This document shows, piece after piece, positions 35,183 to 43,736 of a stretch of 64,000 nucleotides of DNA. Every line of letters starts with the position of its first letter. Position 1 is the first letter of the stretch. The notes under the pieces are model-generated. The model did no database searches. It had not been told where the DNA came from and saw only the letters and a list, made by a program, of their open reading frames with translations. The DNA comes from DAIDJD01 sp035485275 (GTDB taxonomy: Bacteria > Oederibacteriota > JAJYGY01 > DAIDJD01). Where the stretch lies: NCBI GenBank assembly GCA_035485275.1, contig DATHOE010000042.1, forward strand, positions 17,647 through 81,646. The letters run 5' to 3'. A program made the translations under genes and the position numbers.

Positions 35183-37180
35183 ATGCCCGAAGAAGCCTAC
35201 CAACTCTCCACGCGCCTTGGCTCCACGCTCAAAGGCTACGAAGCCCGCCCGGCCCAGGAGGCCATGGCGGACGCGGTCGCGCGCGCTCTCAGGGACTCCG
35301 GCGTCCTGCTGGTGGAGGCCGGCACCGGCACGGGCAAGAGCCTGGCCTACCTCCTGCCCGCCCTGGAGCGCGCCGAGGAGTCCGGAGGCCGCGTGATCAT
35401 CAGCACCCACACGCTCAACCTGCAGGCCCAGCTCCTGCACCAGGACATCCCCCTGGCCCTGAAGGCCCTGGGCGCCGGCAAGGGACTGGGCGCGGTGCGC
35501 GCCGTGGGGCGCGGCAACTATCTCTGCCAGCTGCGCCTGCGCACCGCCGCGGAGTTCAACGCCCCCGAGCTCTTCCACGGCCGCCATGAGGCCCTCGCCG
35601 GCATCGAGGACTGGGCCAGCGAGGGCGGAGGCCTGCGCGAGGACGCGCCCGTGGCCATGGACCAGGCCACCTGGGAGCTGGTGCAGGTGGAGGCCTTCGG
35701 CTGCCTGGGCTCCGCCTGCCCCTACGCCCGCTCCTGCGCCTTCCTGGCGGACCGCGACGCCCTACAGGGAGCCCGCGTCGTGGTCGCCAACCACGCCCTG
35801 CTCATGGCGGACCTGGCGGCCCGCCGCGAAGGCTCCAGCCTTCTGCCCGACGCCGAGACCCTGATCGTGGACGAGGCCCACCACCTGGCCGACGTGGCCG
35901 CGGACCACCTGGGCCTGCGCCTGCACCGGCTCGGCCTGGTGAAGGCCTTCGACCGCCTGCACGACGCGCGCCGACGCTTCAACCTGATCGACCGCCTGGA
36001 TTCGGCCGGCGGCCTGACCGGCCTGCTGCAGGCCTGCCGCGGCGCGTGCGCGGAGTTTTTCGAGCGCGTCACCGCGCTGTCGGATTCCCAGGCCCTGCCT
36101 CCGCGCAGCCTGGAGGACACGCTCAGCCAGCCCTTGAGCGAACTGGCCACGGAGCTGCGCCGCAAGGGGGCCCTGGCCAAGGAGCTGCCTCAGGGCCTGG
36201 GCGCCTCGGTGGAGGCCCAGGCCCTGGCCCAGCGCCTGGACGCGGCCGCGGAGGGCCTGAGGAGCTGGCTGGGCCAGGACCTCGGGGAAAGCGTGTTCTG
36301 GGTGGACCGCGAGCGGGACCGCTCCCCCGTCCTGCGCAGCGCCCCCCTCGACGTGGGCCCCCTGCTGCTGGAGCACCTCTATCCCCGCCACCGCAGCGTG
36401 GTCCTGTGCTCGGCCACCCTGAGCGTGGCGGGCGGCTTCGGATTCATGCGCGCGCGCCTGGGGCTGCCCGGCAACGCCGAGGAGCTGGCCCTGCCGGCCT
36501 CCTTCGACTACGCCAAGCAGGTCGAGATGCACCTGAGCGCGAGCATGCCCGACCCGCGGGACGAGGCCGCCTACCTGGACGCGCTGGAGGCGGGCATACG
36601 CGGCGCCCTTGAACGCAGCCTGGGCCGGGCCTTCGTGCTGGTGACGAACTTCAGGCACCTGCGCGAGCTGGCCGGGCGCCTGCGGCCCTTCATCGAGGGG
36701 CGCGGCTGGCTCTGCCTGGAGCAGCAGAAGGGCGCGCGCCGCGAGGAGCTTTTGGACGAGTTCAAGGCGCATGGCCAGGCCGTGCTCTTCGGGGCCGCCA
36801 GCTTCTGGGAGGGCGTGGACGTGCCGGGCGAGGCGCTGTCCTGCGTCATCATCGTGCGCCTGCCCTTCGCCGTGCCCGACAGCCCCCTTGAGCGGGCCCG
36901 CCAGGACAAGGTGAGCGCCCAGGGCGGCGAGCCATTCATGGACCTCAGCCTTCCCGAGGCCGTGCTGAAGCTGAAGCAGGGCTTCGGGCGCCTGATCCGG
37001 CACAGCACGGACCGGGGATGGTTCGTGCTCCTGGATCCGCGGGCCCTGACGCGCCCCTATGGCCGGGTCTTCCTCGACTCCCTGCCCGCCTGCCCGCTCT
37101 TCATCGACGGCGTGGCCTCGCAAAGGGGCGCGCGGCGCGCGCCCGTCCGGCGTCGGGCGAGCCGGCCCGCGGCGGACTGA
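35183..37180 (+). CDS. DinG/YoaA-type ATP-dependent DNA helicase with Fe-S cluster
   Basis: The 665-residue superfamily 2 (XPD-like) helicase has Walker A EAGTGTGKS (45-53), the DEAH box VDEAHH at 229-234, and four cysteines at 115, 174, 179 and 185 (NYLCQLRL, FGCLGSACPYARSCAFL) that would ligate a [4Fe-4S] cluster. Helicase C motifs are ASFWEGVDVPGE (the Gly-Val-Asp segment) and LKQGFGRLIRHSTDRG (motif VI). DinG/YoaA proteins act in replication or repair of structured DNA. The start follows closely after the HU terminator. Confidence 0.93.
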   Translation: MPEEAYQLSTRLGSTLKGYEARPAQEAMADAVARALRDSGVLLVEAGTGTGKSLAYLLPALERAEESGGRVIISTHTLNLQAQLLHQDIPLALKALGAGKGLGAVRAVGRGNYLCQLRLRTAAEFNAPELFHGRHEALAGIEDWASEGGGLREDAPVAMDQATWELVQVEAFGCLGSACPYARSCAFLADRDALQGARVVVANHALLMADLAARREGSSLLPDAETLIVDEAHHLADVAADHLGLRLHRLGLVKAFDRLHDARRRFNLIDRLDSAGGLTGLLQACRGACAEFFERVTALSDSQALPPRSLEDTLSQPLSELATELRRKGALAKELPQGLGASVEAQALAQRLDAAAEGLRSWLGQDLGESVFWVDRERDRSPVLRSAPLDVGPLLLEHLYPRHRSVVLCSATLSVAGGFGFMRARLGLPGNAEELALPASFDYAKQVEMHLSASMPDPRDEAAYLDALEAGIRGALERSLGRAFVLVTNFRHLRELAGRLRPFIEGRGWLCLEQQKGARREELLDEFKAHGQAVLFGAASFWEGVDVPGEALSCVIIVRLPFAVPDSPLERARQDKVSAQGGEPFMDLSLPEAVLKLKQGFGRLIRHSTDRGWFVLLDPRALTRPYGRVFLDSLPACPLFIDGVASQRGARRAPVRRRASRPAAD

Positions 37181-37216
37181 ACTATCCAAACGGCGTGAAT
37201 TCAGGCAAAATCGGGC

Positions 37217-37507
37217 ATGCAAACGCTGTGTTTGGGGCTGGCGGCCGTCCTGGCCTTCCTGCTCAAGGCCTTCCAGGTTCTGGTGGTGGTGCAATGGGTG
37301 TTCTGGCTGGTGGGCGCCGATCCCAACAACCCCATCGTGCGCGCCGTCGCGGCCCTGTGCGACCCGGCCCTGGGCTGGCTCCGGCGGCGCCTGCCTTTTC
37401 TGCGTGTGGGCCAATGGGATCTCAGCCCCATGGCCGCCTATTTTATCTGCGTGTTCCTCGACACCGTGCTGGTGGGGCAGCTCCGGCTCCTGGCGGCGAG
37501 GCTTTGA
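37217..37507 (+). CDS. YggT-family inner-membrane protein
   Basis: The 96-residue protein has two hydrophobic segments (LAAVLAFLLKAFQVLVVVQWVFWL and YFICVFLDTVLVGQL), with the YggT hallmarks of a short Pro/Asn loop (ADPNNPIVRAVAALCDPAL) and an RRRLPF motif between helices. Members are found beside cell-division and DNA-repair genes; the role is unclear. It sits 37 bases after the helicase gene. Confidence 0.88.
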   Translation: MQTLCLGLAAVLAFLLKAFQVLVVVQWVFWLVGADPNNPIVRAVAALCDPALGWLRRRLPFLRVGQWDLSPMAAYFICVFLDTVLVGQLRLLAARL

Positions 37508-37535
37508 TTCCGTGCGGAAAGGGGCGCTGAGGGCC

Positions 37536-38483
37536 ATGGGCGGCGTCGCCTTCCTTTTCGGGGGACCGGGGCTGGCCGAGCCCGGCATGGGCAAGGACCT
37601 CTACAACAAGAACCCCCTGGTGCGCGAGTCCCTGGACAAGGCCGACAAGGCCATGAACGAGCTGGGCGGCGTCCGCCCGACCAAGGCCTGCTTCGCGGGC
37701 ACGGCCGAGCTGATCCACCGGCCCTCGGTGTCCGGGCCGGCCGTGCTCGCCCTGGCGCACGGGGTCTTCAGGGCCCTCAAGGCGCGCCGGGTGCACCCCA
37801 ACGCCGCCGCGGGCCTGGGCTGGGGCGAATTGGTGGCCCTGGGCGCCATGGGCGCCATAGACTACGAGGCCGCGCTGAAGCTGCTGTATGAGCGGGGCCT
37901 GAGGGTGGAGGAGGCCTGGGCCCAGGCCCCCTGGTACGCCCTGGCGGTGCAGGGGCTGGACGCGGCGGGCCTGGAAGCCAAGCTGGACGCCCTGCCCCAG
38001 GAAGTGCGGCCGCGCCGGGCGGCGCTGATCGCGCCGGACCACTTCGTGCTCAGCGGCGACGAAGGCCTTTTGAAAAAACTGCACGCCGTGCTGGCGGCCG
38101 CGGGCCGCGGGGTGAAATTGACGCCGGTTGAGCCGGGCTGGCAATGGCCCCACAGCGCCCTGGCGGCGCTGGGCGAGAGGACGGCCGCGGACTTCGAGGC
38201 CCTGCCCCGCGAGCACCTGGCCACGCCCCTGCAGGGCGCCGCGGACGTGGAGGCCAGCCGCACTCCCCGCGATTGGCCTGCGCGCCTGCGCCTGTGCTGC
38301 AGCGAAGCCTTGGACTGGCCCGCCGCGGGCCGGCGCCTGAGGCGCATGGGCGTGGACACGGTGGTGGAGGTGGGGCACGGCGCCGCGCTGGGACTGGCCC
38401 TGCACAGCGCCGACCACGGGGTGCGCGCCCTGGCCACCGCCGACGCCGCCGATTTCGCCCAGGCGGTAAAACTTTCGAACTAG
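37536..38483 (+). CDS. FabD-like acyltransferase homologue without the catalytic serine motif
   Basis: The 315-residue protein is related to malonyl-CoA:ACP transacylase by order and spacing of segments: a start reading MGGVAFLFGGPGLAEPG where FabD has GQGSQ, PSVSGPAVLALAHGVF, and LGWGELVALGAMG where FabD has GHSLGE. The nucleophile Ser is Gly here, and the oxyanion Gln is also gone, although a His remains (WQWPHSALAAL). ATG 37536 is chosen; GTG 37512 in frame is an alternative. It is likely non-catalytic and perhaps a structural or acyl-binding paralogue. No other fatty-acid synthesis gene adjoins it; Der, PlsY and GpsA follow. Confidence 0.8.
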   Translation: MGGVAFLFGGPGLAEPGMGKDLYNKNPLVRESLDKADKAMNELGGVRPTKACFAGTAELIHRPSVSGPAVLALAHGVFRALKARRVHPNAAAGLGWGELVALGAMGAIDYEAALKLLYERGLRVEEAWAQAPWYALAVQGLDAAGLEAKLDALPQEVRPRRAALIAPDHFVLSGDEGLLKKLHAVLAAAGRGVKLTPVEPGWQWPHSALAALGERTAADFEALPREHLATPLQGAADVEASRTPRDWPARLRLCCSEALDWPAAGRRLRRMGVDTVVEVGHGAALGLALHSADHGVRALATADAADFAQAVKLSN

Positions 38484-38520
38484 CCCATTCGCGCCCGTTT
38501 ATCACGTAAAAAGAGGGACC

Positions 38521-39879
38521 GTGCTCATTGCAATCGTCGGGCGCCCGAACGTCGGGAAATCAGCCCTGTTCAACCGCATCCTTGGGCGGCCCGTCGCGAT
38601 CGTGCAGGACAAGCCGGGCGTGACCCGCGACCGCCACTTCGGCAAGGCGCAGTGGAGCGGGCGCGAGTTCTGGGCCGTGGACACGGGCGGCTTCGAGCCC
38701 GAGATGGAGGCCCTGGACCCGGGCGACGCCAGCGCCCACGCCAAGGCCGTGATCCGGGAGGGCATACGCCGCCAGGTGCGCCTGGCCCTGGACGAGGCCG
38801 ACCAGGTCATCTTCGTGGTGGACGGAAAGGCCGGCCTGCACCCCCTGGACAAGACCGTGGCGGGCCTGCTGCGCACCTACGGGCGCCCGGTCCACCTGGC
38901 CGTCAACAAGGCCGACCGCGAAGAGGACGACCCCAACCGCTGGGACTTCACCGGCCTGGGCCTGGGCGACGGCTTCAGCGTCAGCGCGCTGCACGGCAAC
39001 GGGGTGGCCGAGCTCCTCGACGCCGCGGTCAAGGACGTACCCAAGGTCCCCCAGCTGCCGGAGGGCGAGGAGGCCGACGGCGAAAAGCAGCCCCTGCGCG
39101 TGGCCGTGGTGGGGCGCCCCAACGTGGGCAAGAGCTCCCTGATCAACGCCCTGCTGAAGACGGACCGCCTGGTGGTCAGCGCGGAGGCCGGGACCACGCG
39201 CGACGCCGTGGACACGCCGCTGCGCGCCCACGGGCGCGACCTGGTGCTGGTGGACACGGCGGGCATCCGCCGCAAGTCCAAGATCCTCGAGGACCTCGAG
39301 CACTACGCCGTGGTCCGCAGCCTGCGCGCCATCGAGGAATGCCACGTGGCCCTGCTGATCCTGGACGCCTACGACGGCGTCCACGACCACGACGAGCGCA
39401 TCGCGGGGCTCATCCACGAGGCCGGGCGGGCCTGCGTGATCGTGGTGAACAAGTGGGACAAGGTCCGCAAGGACAACCTGACCCACGACCAGTGCATCAA
39501 GGACATACGGCTGCGCCTGAAGTTCATGGACTACGCGCCCATCCACTTCATCTCGGTCCTGGAGGGCCAGCGCCTCGGCGACGTGCTGCCGGCCGCGCTC
39601 AAGGCCGGGGACGCCCACGCCGCCCGGCTCAAGACCGCGGCGCTCAACCAGGCGCTGGAGGAGATCCTGGCCTCCGCGCCCCTGCCCAGCTTCAAGGGCC
39701 GGGTGCTGAAGGTGTACTACCTGGCGCAGACGGGCACGCGGCCGCCGGCCTTCGCGCTCTTCGTCAACGACCCCAAGCTGATGCACTTCTCCACCCAGCG
39801 CCGCATCACGCGCATGCTGCGCGAACGCTTCGAACTCGAAGGCACCCCCCTGATCTTCATGCTTAGGAAACGCAAATGA
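38521..39879 (+). CDS. der: Der (EngA) ribosome-assembly GTPase
   Basis: The 452-residue protein starts at GTG 38521 with GAGGGA upstream and has two tandem G domains: GRPNVGKSALF near residue 9 and GRPNVGKSSLINALLK near residue 199, with matching DTGGF and DTAGI switch II motifs and NKAD/NKWD G4 motifs. A KH-like C-terminal domain follows. It is an essential 50S assembly factor in other bacteria. The last four bases (ATGA) overlap plsY. Confidence 0.97.
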   Translation: MLIAIVGRPNVGKSALFNRILGRPVAIVQDKPGVTRDRHFGKAQWSGREFWAVDTGGFEPEMEALDPGDASAHAKAVIREGIRRQVRLALDEADQVIFVVDGKAGLHPLDKTVAGLLRTYGRPVHLAVNKADREEDDPNRWDFTGLGLGDGFSVSALHGNGVAELLDAAVKDVPKVPQLPEGEEADGEKQPLRVAVVGRPNVGKSSLINALLKTDRLVVSAEAGTTRDAVDTPLRAHGRDLVLVDTAGIRRKSKILEDLEHYAVVRSLRAIEECHVALLILDAYDGVHDHDERIAGLIHEAGRACVIVVNKWDKVRKDNLTHDQCIKDIRLRLKFMDYAPIHFISVLEGQRLGDVLPAALKAGDAHAARLKTAALNQALEEILASAPLPSFKGRVLKVYYLAQTGTRPPAFALFVNDPKLMHFSTQRRITRMLRERFELEGTPLIFMLRKRK

Positions 39880-40604
39880 ATGCGGCCTCCCTGTGCGCGC
39901 TCCTCCTCGCGTACCTGCTCGGCGCCCTCCCCTCGGCATGGCTGGCGGGCAAGTGGGCCAAGGGCATCGACATACGCCAGCACGGCTCCGGGAACATGGG
40001 GGCCACCAACGTCTTCCGGGTGCTGGGCCCTGGCCCGGGCGTCGCGGTCCTGCTGGCGGACATCGCCAAGGGCGCCCTGGCCGTCCTGCTGGTCCCGCGC
40101 CTCTTCCCCGGCTATGACGGCCAGGCGGGCGCCCCCTGGGACGTCCCGACCCTGAGCGCGCTGTGGTGGCCCTGCGTCCTGGGCCTGGCCGCGGTGCTGG
40201 GCCACAGCTACACGCTCTTCCTGGGCTTCAAGGGCGGCAAGGGCGTGGCCACCTCCCTGGGCGTCTTCCTGGCCCTGGCGCCCCTGGCCACCCTGGCCGC
40301 GGTGGCGGTCTTCGGCGGCGTGTTCTGGGTCACGCGCATGGTGTCGGCCGGATCGCTGGCGGCGGCGGCATTCCTGCCGGGCGCGGTGGCCTTGTTCAAC
40401 GAATGGCGGCCCTGGACCGGGCGCCCGGAGGGCTTCTTCGAATCCCTGTCCCTGGCCGGCCAGGACGGATGGCGGGCCCGGCCGGTGCTCTGCCTGGCCC
40501 TGGTGCTGTCCCTGCTGGTCTGGCTGAAGCACCTCCCCAACATACGGCGCATCCTGGCAGGCACGGAGAGCAAGATCCTCAGCGGCAAAGGGAGGGGCGC
40601 TTGA
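39876..40604 (+). CDS. plsY: Glycerol-3-phosphate acyltransferase PlsY
   Basis: The 242-residue membrane protein has the PlsY motifs GSGNMGATNVFRVLG (motif 1) and GHSYTLFLGFKGGKGVAT (motif 2/3), with several membrane helices (LCALLLAYLLGALPSAWLAG, ALWWPCVLGLAAVLG). It transfers acyl from acyl phosphate to glycerol-3-phosphate in phospholipid synthesis. Der and plsY overlap by four bases and plsY overlaps gpsA similarly. Confidence 0.96.
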   Translation: MNAASLCALLLAYLLGALPSAWLAGKWAKGIDIRQHGSGNMGATNVFRVLGPGPGVAVLLADIAKGALAVLLVPRLFPGYDGQAGAPWDVPTLSALWWPCVLGLAAVLGHSYTLFLGFKGGKGVATSLGVFLALAPLATLAAVAVFGGVFWVTRMVSAGSLAAAAFLPGAVALFNEWRPWTGRPEGFFESLSLAGQDGWRARPVLCLALVLSLLVWLKHLPNIRRILAGTESKILSGKGRGA

Positions 40605-41605
40605 AGCGCGCCTTTGTCCTGGGAGGCGGCGGCTGGGGCAGCGCCCTGGCGCTGGTGCTGTCGGAGCGCTTCGAGCGCGTGGACGTCTGGGAGCATGAGG
40701 CGGCCTACGCCCTGGAGGTGGAGAGCCTGCGCGAGAACCGGCGCTACCTGCCCGGCGTGCGGCTTCCCGACGCGGTCCACATGGGATCGGACCTGGCCGC
40801 TCTGTCGGGCGCCGACCTGCTGGTGCTGTCCGTGCCCTCCGCGTTTTTCCGCGCGGTCTGGAGCCGCGCCCTCATCCACGGCGACCCCTCCCAGGTGGCG
40901 GTGGTGGCCACCAAGGGCATCGAGCCCGGCAGCCTGATGACCATGCGCCAGGTGGCCCAGGACGAATGCGCCAAGGCCGGCCGGCCCGCGCCCCGTTTGG
41001 CCACCCTGTCGGGCCCCTCGCACGCCGAGGAGGTGGGCCGCCGTCTGCCCGCCACCCTGGTCGCCGCGTCCCTGGACCATGAGACCGCGCAGCTGGCCCA
41101 GAAGGCCTTTTCCAATGACTGGTTCCGCGTCTACACCAGCGCGGACCCTTTGGGCGTCGAGATCGGCGGAGCGCTCAAGAACGTCGTGGCCCTGGCCGCG
41201 GGCGTGTCCGACGGGCTGGGCCTGGGGGACAACGCCAAGGCCGCGCTCATCACCCGTGGCCTGGCCGAGATCAGCCGGCTGGGGCTCGCCATGGGCGCCC
41301 AGGCCGCGACCTTCCACGGCCTGACGGGCCTGGGGGACCTGGTGGTGACCTGCATGAGCCGCCACAGCCGCAACCGGGGCGTGGGGGAGCGTTTGGGGCG
41401 GGGCGAGCGTTGGAGCGGCATCAGCCCCACCTTCCACCAGGCGGTGGAGGGGGTGGTGACCTCGGCCTCGACCCTGGACCTGTCCCGCCGCCACGGCGTG
41501 GCCCTGCCCATCGCCGAGCAGGTCAACGCCATCCTTTTCCAGGACAAGGACCCCCGCGCGGCCCTGAAAGACCTCATGGCGCGGCCCCTGAAGGACGAGG
41601 ACTGA
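40601..41605 (+). CDS. gpsA: Glycerol-3-phosphate dehydrogenase (NAD(P)+)
   Basis: The 334-residue enzyme begins at TTG 40601, overlapping the plsY stop; the open frame further upstream only shadows plsY. FVLGGGGWGSALALVL is the nucleotide-binding motif (GxGxxG type), VLSVPSAFFRAVW, GPSHAEEVGRRLPATLV and GGALKNVVALAAGVSDGLGLGDNAKAALITRG are standard GpsA landmarks with the catalytic Lys. It reduces dihydroxyacetone phosphate to glycerol-3-phosphate, the substrate for PlsY next door. Confidence 0.95.
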   Translation: MKRAFVLGGGGWGSALALVLSERFERVDVWEHEAAYALEVESLRENRRYLPGVRLPDAVHMGSDLAALSGADLLVLSVPSAFFRAVWSRALIHGDPSQVAVVATKGIEPGSLMTMRQVAQDECAKAGRPAPRLATLSGPSHAEEVGRRLPATLVAASLDHETAQLAQKAFSNDWFRVYTSADPLGVEIGGALKNVVALAAGVSDGLGLGDNAKAALITRGLAEISRLGLAMGAQAATFHGLTGLGDLVVTCMSRHSRNRGVGERLGRGERWSGISPTFHQAVEGVVTSASTLDLSRRHGVALPIAEQVNAILFQDKDPRAALKDLMARPLKDED

Positions 41606-41614
41606 GAGGACACA

Positions 41615-42001
41615 ATGGCGGCCAAAACCGGTGACATGCGCTACACCATCGACGAAGTTTCGGACCTGGCCGGCCTGAAAGCCCATGTTTTACGCTATTG
41701 GGAGACCGAATTCCCCCATCTGAAACCGGAACGCACCAAGGCCAACCAGCGCCTGTACCGCCAAAAAGACCTGGATTTGATCCTGCATATCAAGAAATTG
41801 GTCTATGAAAAGGGCTTCACCCTGCAGGGGGCCCGCAAACAATTGGACGACGATTTGAAGGATGCCCGCCTCTCCGGCCAGCTTACCCTGGCCTTGGACC
41901 TCGGATCCGCCGAGTTGACGGGGGTCCTGATGAAGGCCCGGCGCCAGGCCCGGTCCTTGCTCGAGTTTTTGGACAAAGCTTCACATGGTGGGGAAGCTTG
42001 A
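41615..42001 (+). CDS. MerR-family transcriptional regulator (short form)
   Basis: The 128-residue protein has a MerR helix-turn-helix with wing: YTIDEVSDLAGLKAHVLRYWETEFPHLKPERTKANQRLYRQKDLDLILHIKKLVYEKGFTLQGARKQL. The remaining C-terminus is a short coiled-coil segment with no cysteine-based sensor, as in MerR-like proteins that follow gpsA-type housekeeping genes. Effector and targets are unknown. It lies nine bases after gpsA and just upstream of two tRNA-Pro genes. Confidence 0.9.
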   Translation: MAAKTGDMRYTIDEVSDLAGLKAHVLRYWETEFPHLKPERTKANQRLYRQKDLDLILHIKKLVYEKGFTLQGARKQLDDDLKDARLSGQLTLALDLGSAELTGVLMKARRQARSLLEFLDKASHGGEA

Positions 42002-42026
42002 ACCCTGGCCCGTATTTTGCTACATT
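41998..42026 (+). promoter_or_regulatory. Sigma-70-type promoter for the tRNA-Pro pair
   Basis: TTGAAC (41998-42003), a 17-base spacer and TACATT (42021-42026); the first tRNA begins 39 bases later. Confidence 0.55.
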
Positions 42027-42064
42027 CTCCGTCCGTTCTCACCCTTCAGGCCGGCTGCCGGCAC

Positions 42065-42139
42065 CGGGATGTGGCGCAGGGGTAGCGCACTCGCTTGGGG
42101 TGCGAGGGGTCGCAGGTTCGAATCCTGTCATCCCGACCA
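42065..42139 (+). tRNA. tRNA-Pro (anticodon GGG), CCA encoded
   Basis: Acceptor arm CGGGATG pairs with CATCCCG, the anticodon arm CTCGC-TTGGGGT-GCGAG puts GGG at 34-36, and the T arm has GGTTCGAATCC. CCA follows the discriminator A in the gene. Confidence 0.95.
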
Positions 42140-42174
42140 GACGCCTGCGCCGGTCATGAAGGGGAGGCGGGTTT

Positions 42175-42247
42175 CGGGGCATAGCTCAGGGGCTAGAGCG
42201 CTCGCTTCGGGAGTGAGAGGTCGCAGGTTCAATTCCTGTTGCCCCGA
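42175..42247 (+). tRNA. tRNA-Pro (anticodon CGG), CCA not encoded
   Basis: Acceptor arm CGGGGCA pairs with TGCCCCG; the anticodon arm CTCGC-TTCGGGA-GTGAG gives CGG at 34-36; the T arm has GGTTCAATTCC. The gene ends with A then GAA, so CCA must be added after transcription. Confidence 0.95.
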
Positions 42248-42262
42248 GAATACGTCTAAGAC

Positions 42263-42296
42263 AGGGCCCTGTTCCGCATAAGCGGGACAGGGCCCT
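42263..42296 (+). terminator. Long GC-rich hairpin after the tRNA genes
   Basis: A 15-base stem (AGGGCCCTGTTCCGC with GCGGGACAGGGCCCT, one G-T pair) has a four-base loop, followed by a short CTTG tail. It probably ends the tRNA transcript, although the U-run is weak. Confidence 0.65.
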
Positions 42297-42376
42297 CTTG
42301 GTATTGGGGCCGCGCCCTTGCGGGGGCCAAGCTTGGCGCTGGCAGACGCGCCTTCCTGCCATTACAATCAGCCCCG

Positions 42377-43153
42377 ATGCTTCCACGCCGCGCTTGCCTT
42401 CTTCTGGCCCTCCTTTGCCTCAGCCCCCGGGCCGCCCGGGCCGGCTTCTGGGACGACGCCTGGCTTGACCCGGCCCTGCTGCAGGCCCAGGATCTCAACG
42501 GCGGCAGCGGCTTCATCCACGTGCCCCTCCCCCAGAGCCTGCCCGACGGGCTGCTCACCGGCTCCATCCACAGCTACCAGATCCAGGCGGGCCGCGGTTT
42601 CGCCGACGGCATCGAGGCCGGCGGCGAGGTCCAGCTGGACGCCTGGGACCCGCAGACCCAGGAGGAGATCGACGGCTGGACCCGCTTCAACGCGGGCAAG
42701 GAGAACCTGTTTTATTTCCGCTGGTCGCCGCTCCAGCAGGGGCCCCATTGCCCCATCGGCCTCTCCGTGGGCACCGAGGGCGTGGGCATCCAGGACATCG
42801 ACTACAAGCAGGTCCCCCTGGCCTCCCTGAAGGGGCTGGAGCGCCAATACGTGGTCGCAGGCGGCATGGTGCCGGACCTGCCCATGCTCTACGTCGCCGG
42901 CGGCTTCGGCGGCGGCGACCAGCCCGCGGCCGGCTTCGGCGCCATGGCCTTCGCGCCCTTCCCGGGCATGGCCGCCATGGCGGAATACAACGAGGGCTTC
43001 ACCGACGTGGGCGTGCGCGTGCTGCTGTCGACCCGCATCAAGCTCGATTTGGACCTGAGCCGCCTGCAGAGCATGTACCTGCACCAGCCCTTTGACCTGG
43101 TGCTCACCGACAACGTGACCTTCGGGGTCAGCTACAGCGAAGTGTGGCCCTGA
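42377..43153 (+). CDS. Hypothetical secreted protein, probable beta-barrel/YjbH-like envelope protein
   Basis: The 258-residue protein begins with a signal peptide (LPRRACLLLALLCLSPRAARA). The rest has many aromatic-bordered strands, such as GFIHVPLPQSLPDGLLTGSIHSY, NLFYFRWSPLQQ, YVVAGGMVPDLPMLYVAGGFGGG and NVTFGVSYSEV. YjbH-like exopolysaccharide-associated proteins share such a start; the family call is uncertain. It stands alone between the tRNA terminator and apt. Confidence 0.65.
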   Translation: MLPRRACLLLALLCLSPRAARAGFWDDAWLDPALLQAQDLNGGSGFIHVPLPQSLPDGLLTGSIHSYQIQAGRGFADGIEAGGEVQLDAWDPQTQEEIDGWTRFNAGKENLFYFRWSPLQQGPHCPIGLSVGTEGVGIQDIDYKQVPLASLKGLERQYVVAGGMVPDLPMLYVAGGFGGGDQPAAGFGAMAFAPFPGMAAMAEYNEGFTDVGVRVLLSTRIKLDLDLSRLQSMYLHQPFDLVLTDNVTFGVSYSEVWP

Positions 43154-43198
43154 GGGCGGGCCCATAAAGCCCGCCATAGACGAAAGGAAAGGTGCGCC

Positions 43199-43717
43199 GT
43201 GCCCGAAAGCCTCAAAGCCCTGATCCGCGACATCCCGGATTTCCCCAAGAAGGGCATCGTCTTCAAGGACATCACCACGCTGCTGGCCGACGGGCCGGCC
43301 TTCGCCCACGCCATCGACCTGCTGGCCGCCCGCTACCAGTCGCGCGGCATCGACCGGATCGTGGCCATGGAGGCGCGCGGCTTCATCCTGGGCGCCCCCC
43401 TGGCGGTGCGCCTGGGGGCCGGCTTCGTGCCGGTGCGCAAGAAGGGGAAGCTGCCCCACGAGACCATCGAGGAGACCTACGCCCTGGAGTACGGCCAGGA
43501 CACCCTGCAGATGCACCGCGACGGCCTGATCCAGGGCCACCGCGTGCTGGTGGTGGACGACGTCCTCGCCACCGGGGGCACGGCCGCGGCGGTCGCCCGC
43601 CTGGTGCAGACCCTGAAGGCCGACATCGTCGAATGCGCCTTCTTGATGGAGCTGGGCTTCCTCAACGGACGCGCCAAGCTCGAACCCATCCCTACCTTCG
43701 CCTTGATCCAATACTAA
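43199..43717 (+). CDS. apt: Adenine phosphoribosyltransferase
   Basis: The 172-residue enzyme converts adenine and PRPP to AMP. It starts at GTG 43199 with AAGGA upstream. LIRDIPDFPKKGIVFKDITTLL at the N-terminus, AMEARGFILGAPLAVRLGAGFVPVRK, and the PRPP motif VLVVDDVLATGGTAAAVARL match Apt throughout; length is typical. Confidence 0.97.
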   Translation: MPESLKALIRDIPDFPKKGIVFKDITTLLADGPAFAHAIDLLAARYQSRGIDRIVAMEARGFILGAPLAVRLGAGFVPVRKKGKLPHETIEETYALEYGQDTLQMHRDGLIQGHRVLVVDDVLATGGTAAAVARLVQTLKADIVECAFLMELGFLNGRAKLEPIPTFALIQY

Positions 43718-43736
43718 CAAGCCCTACGGTGGTGCA

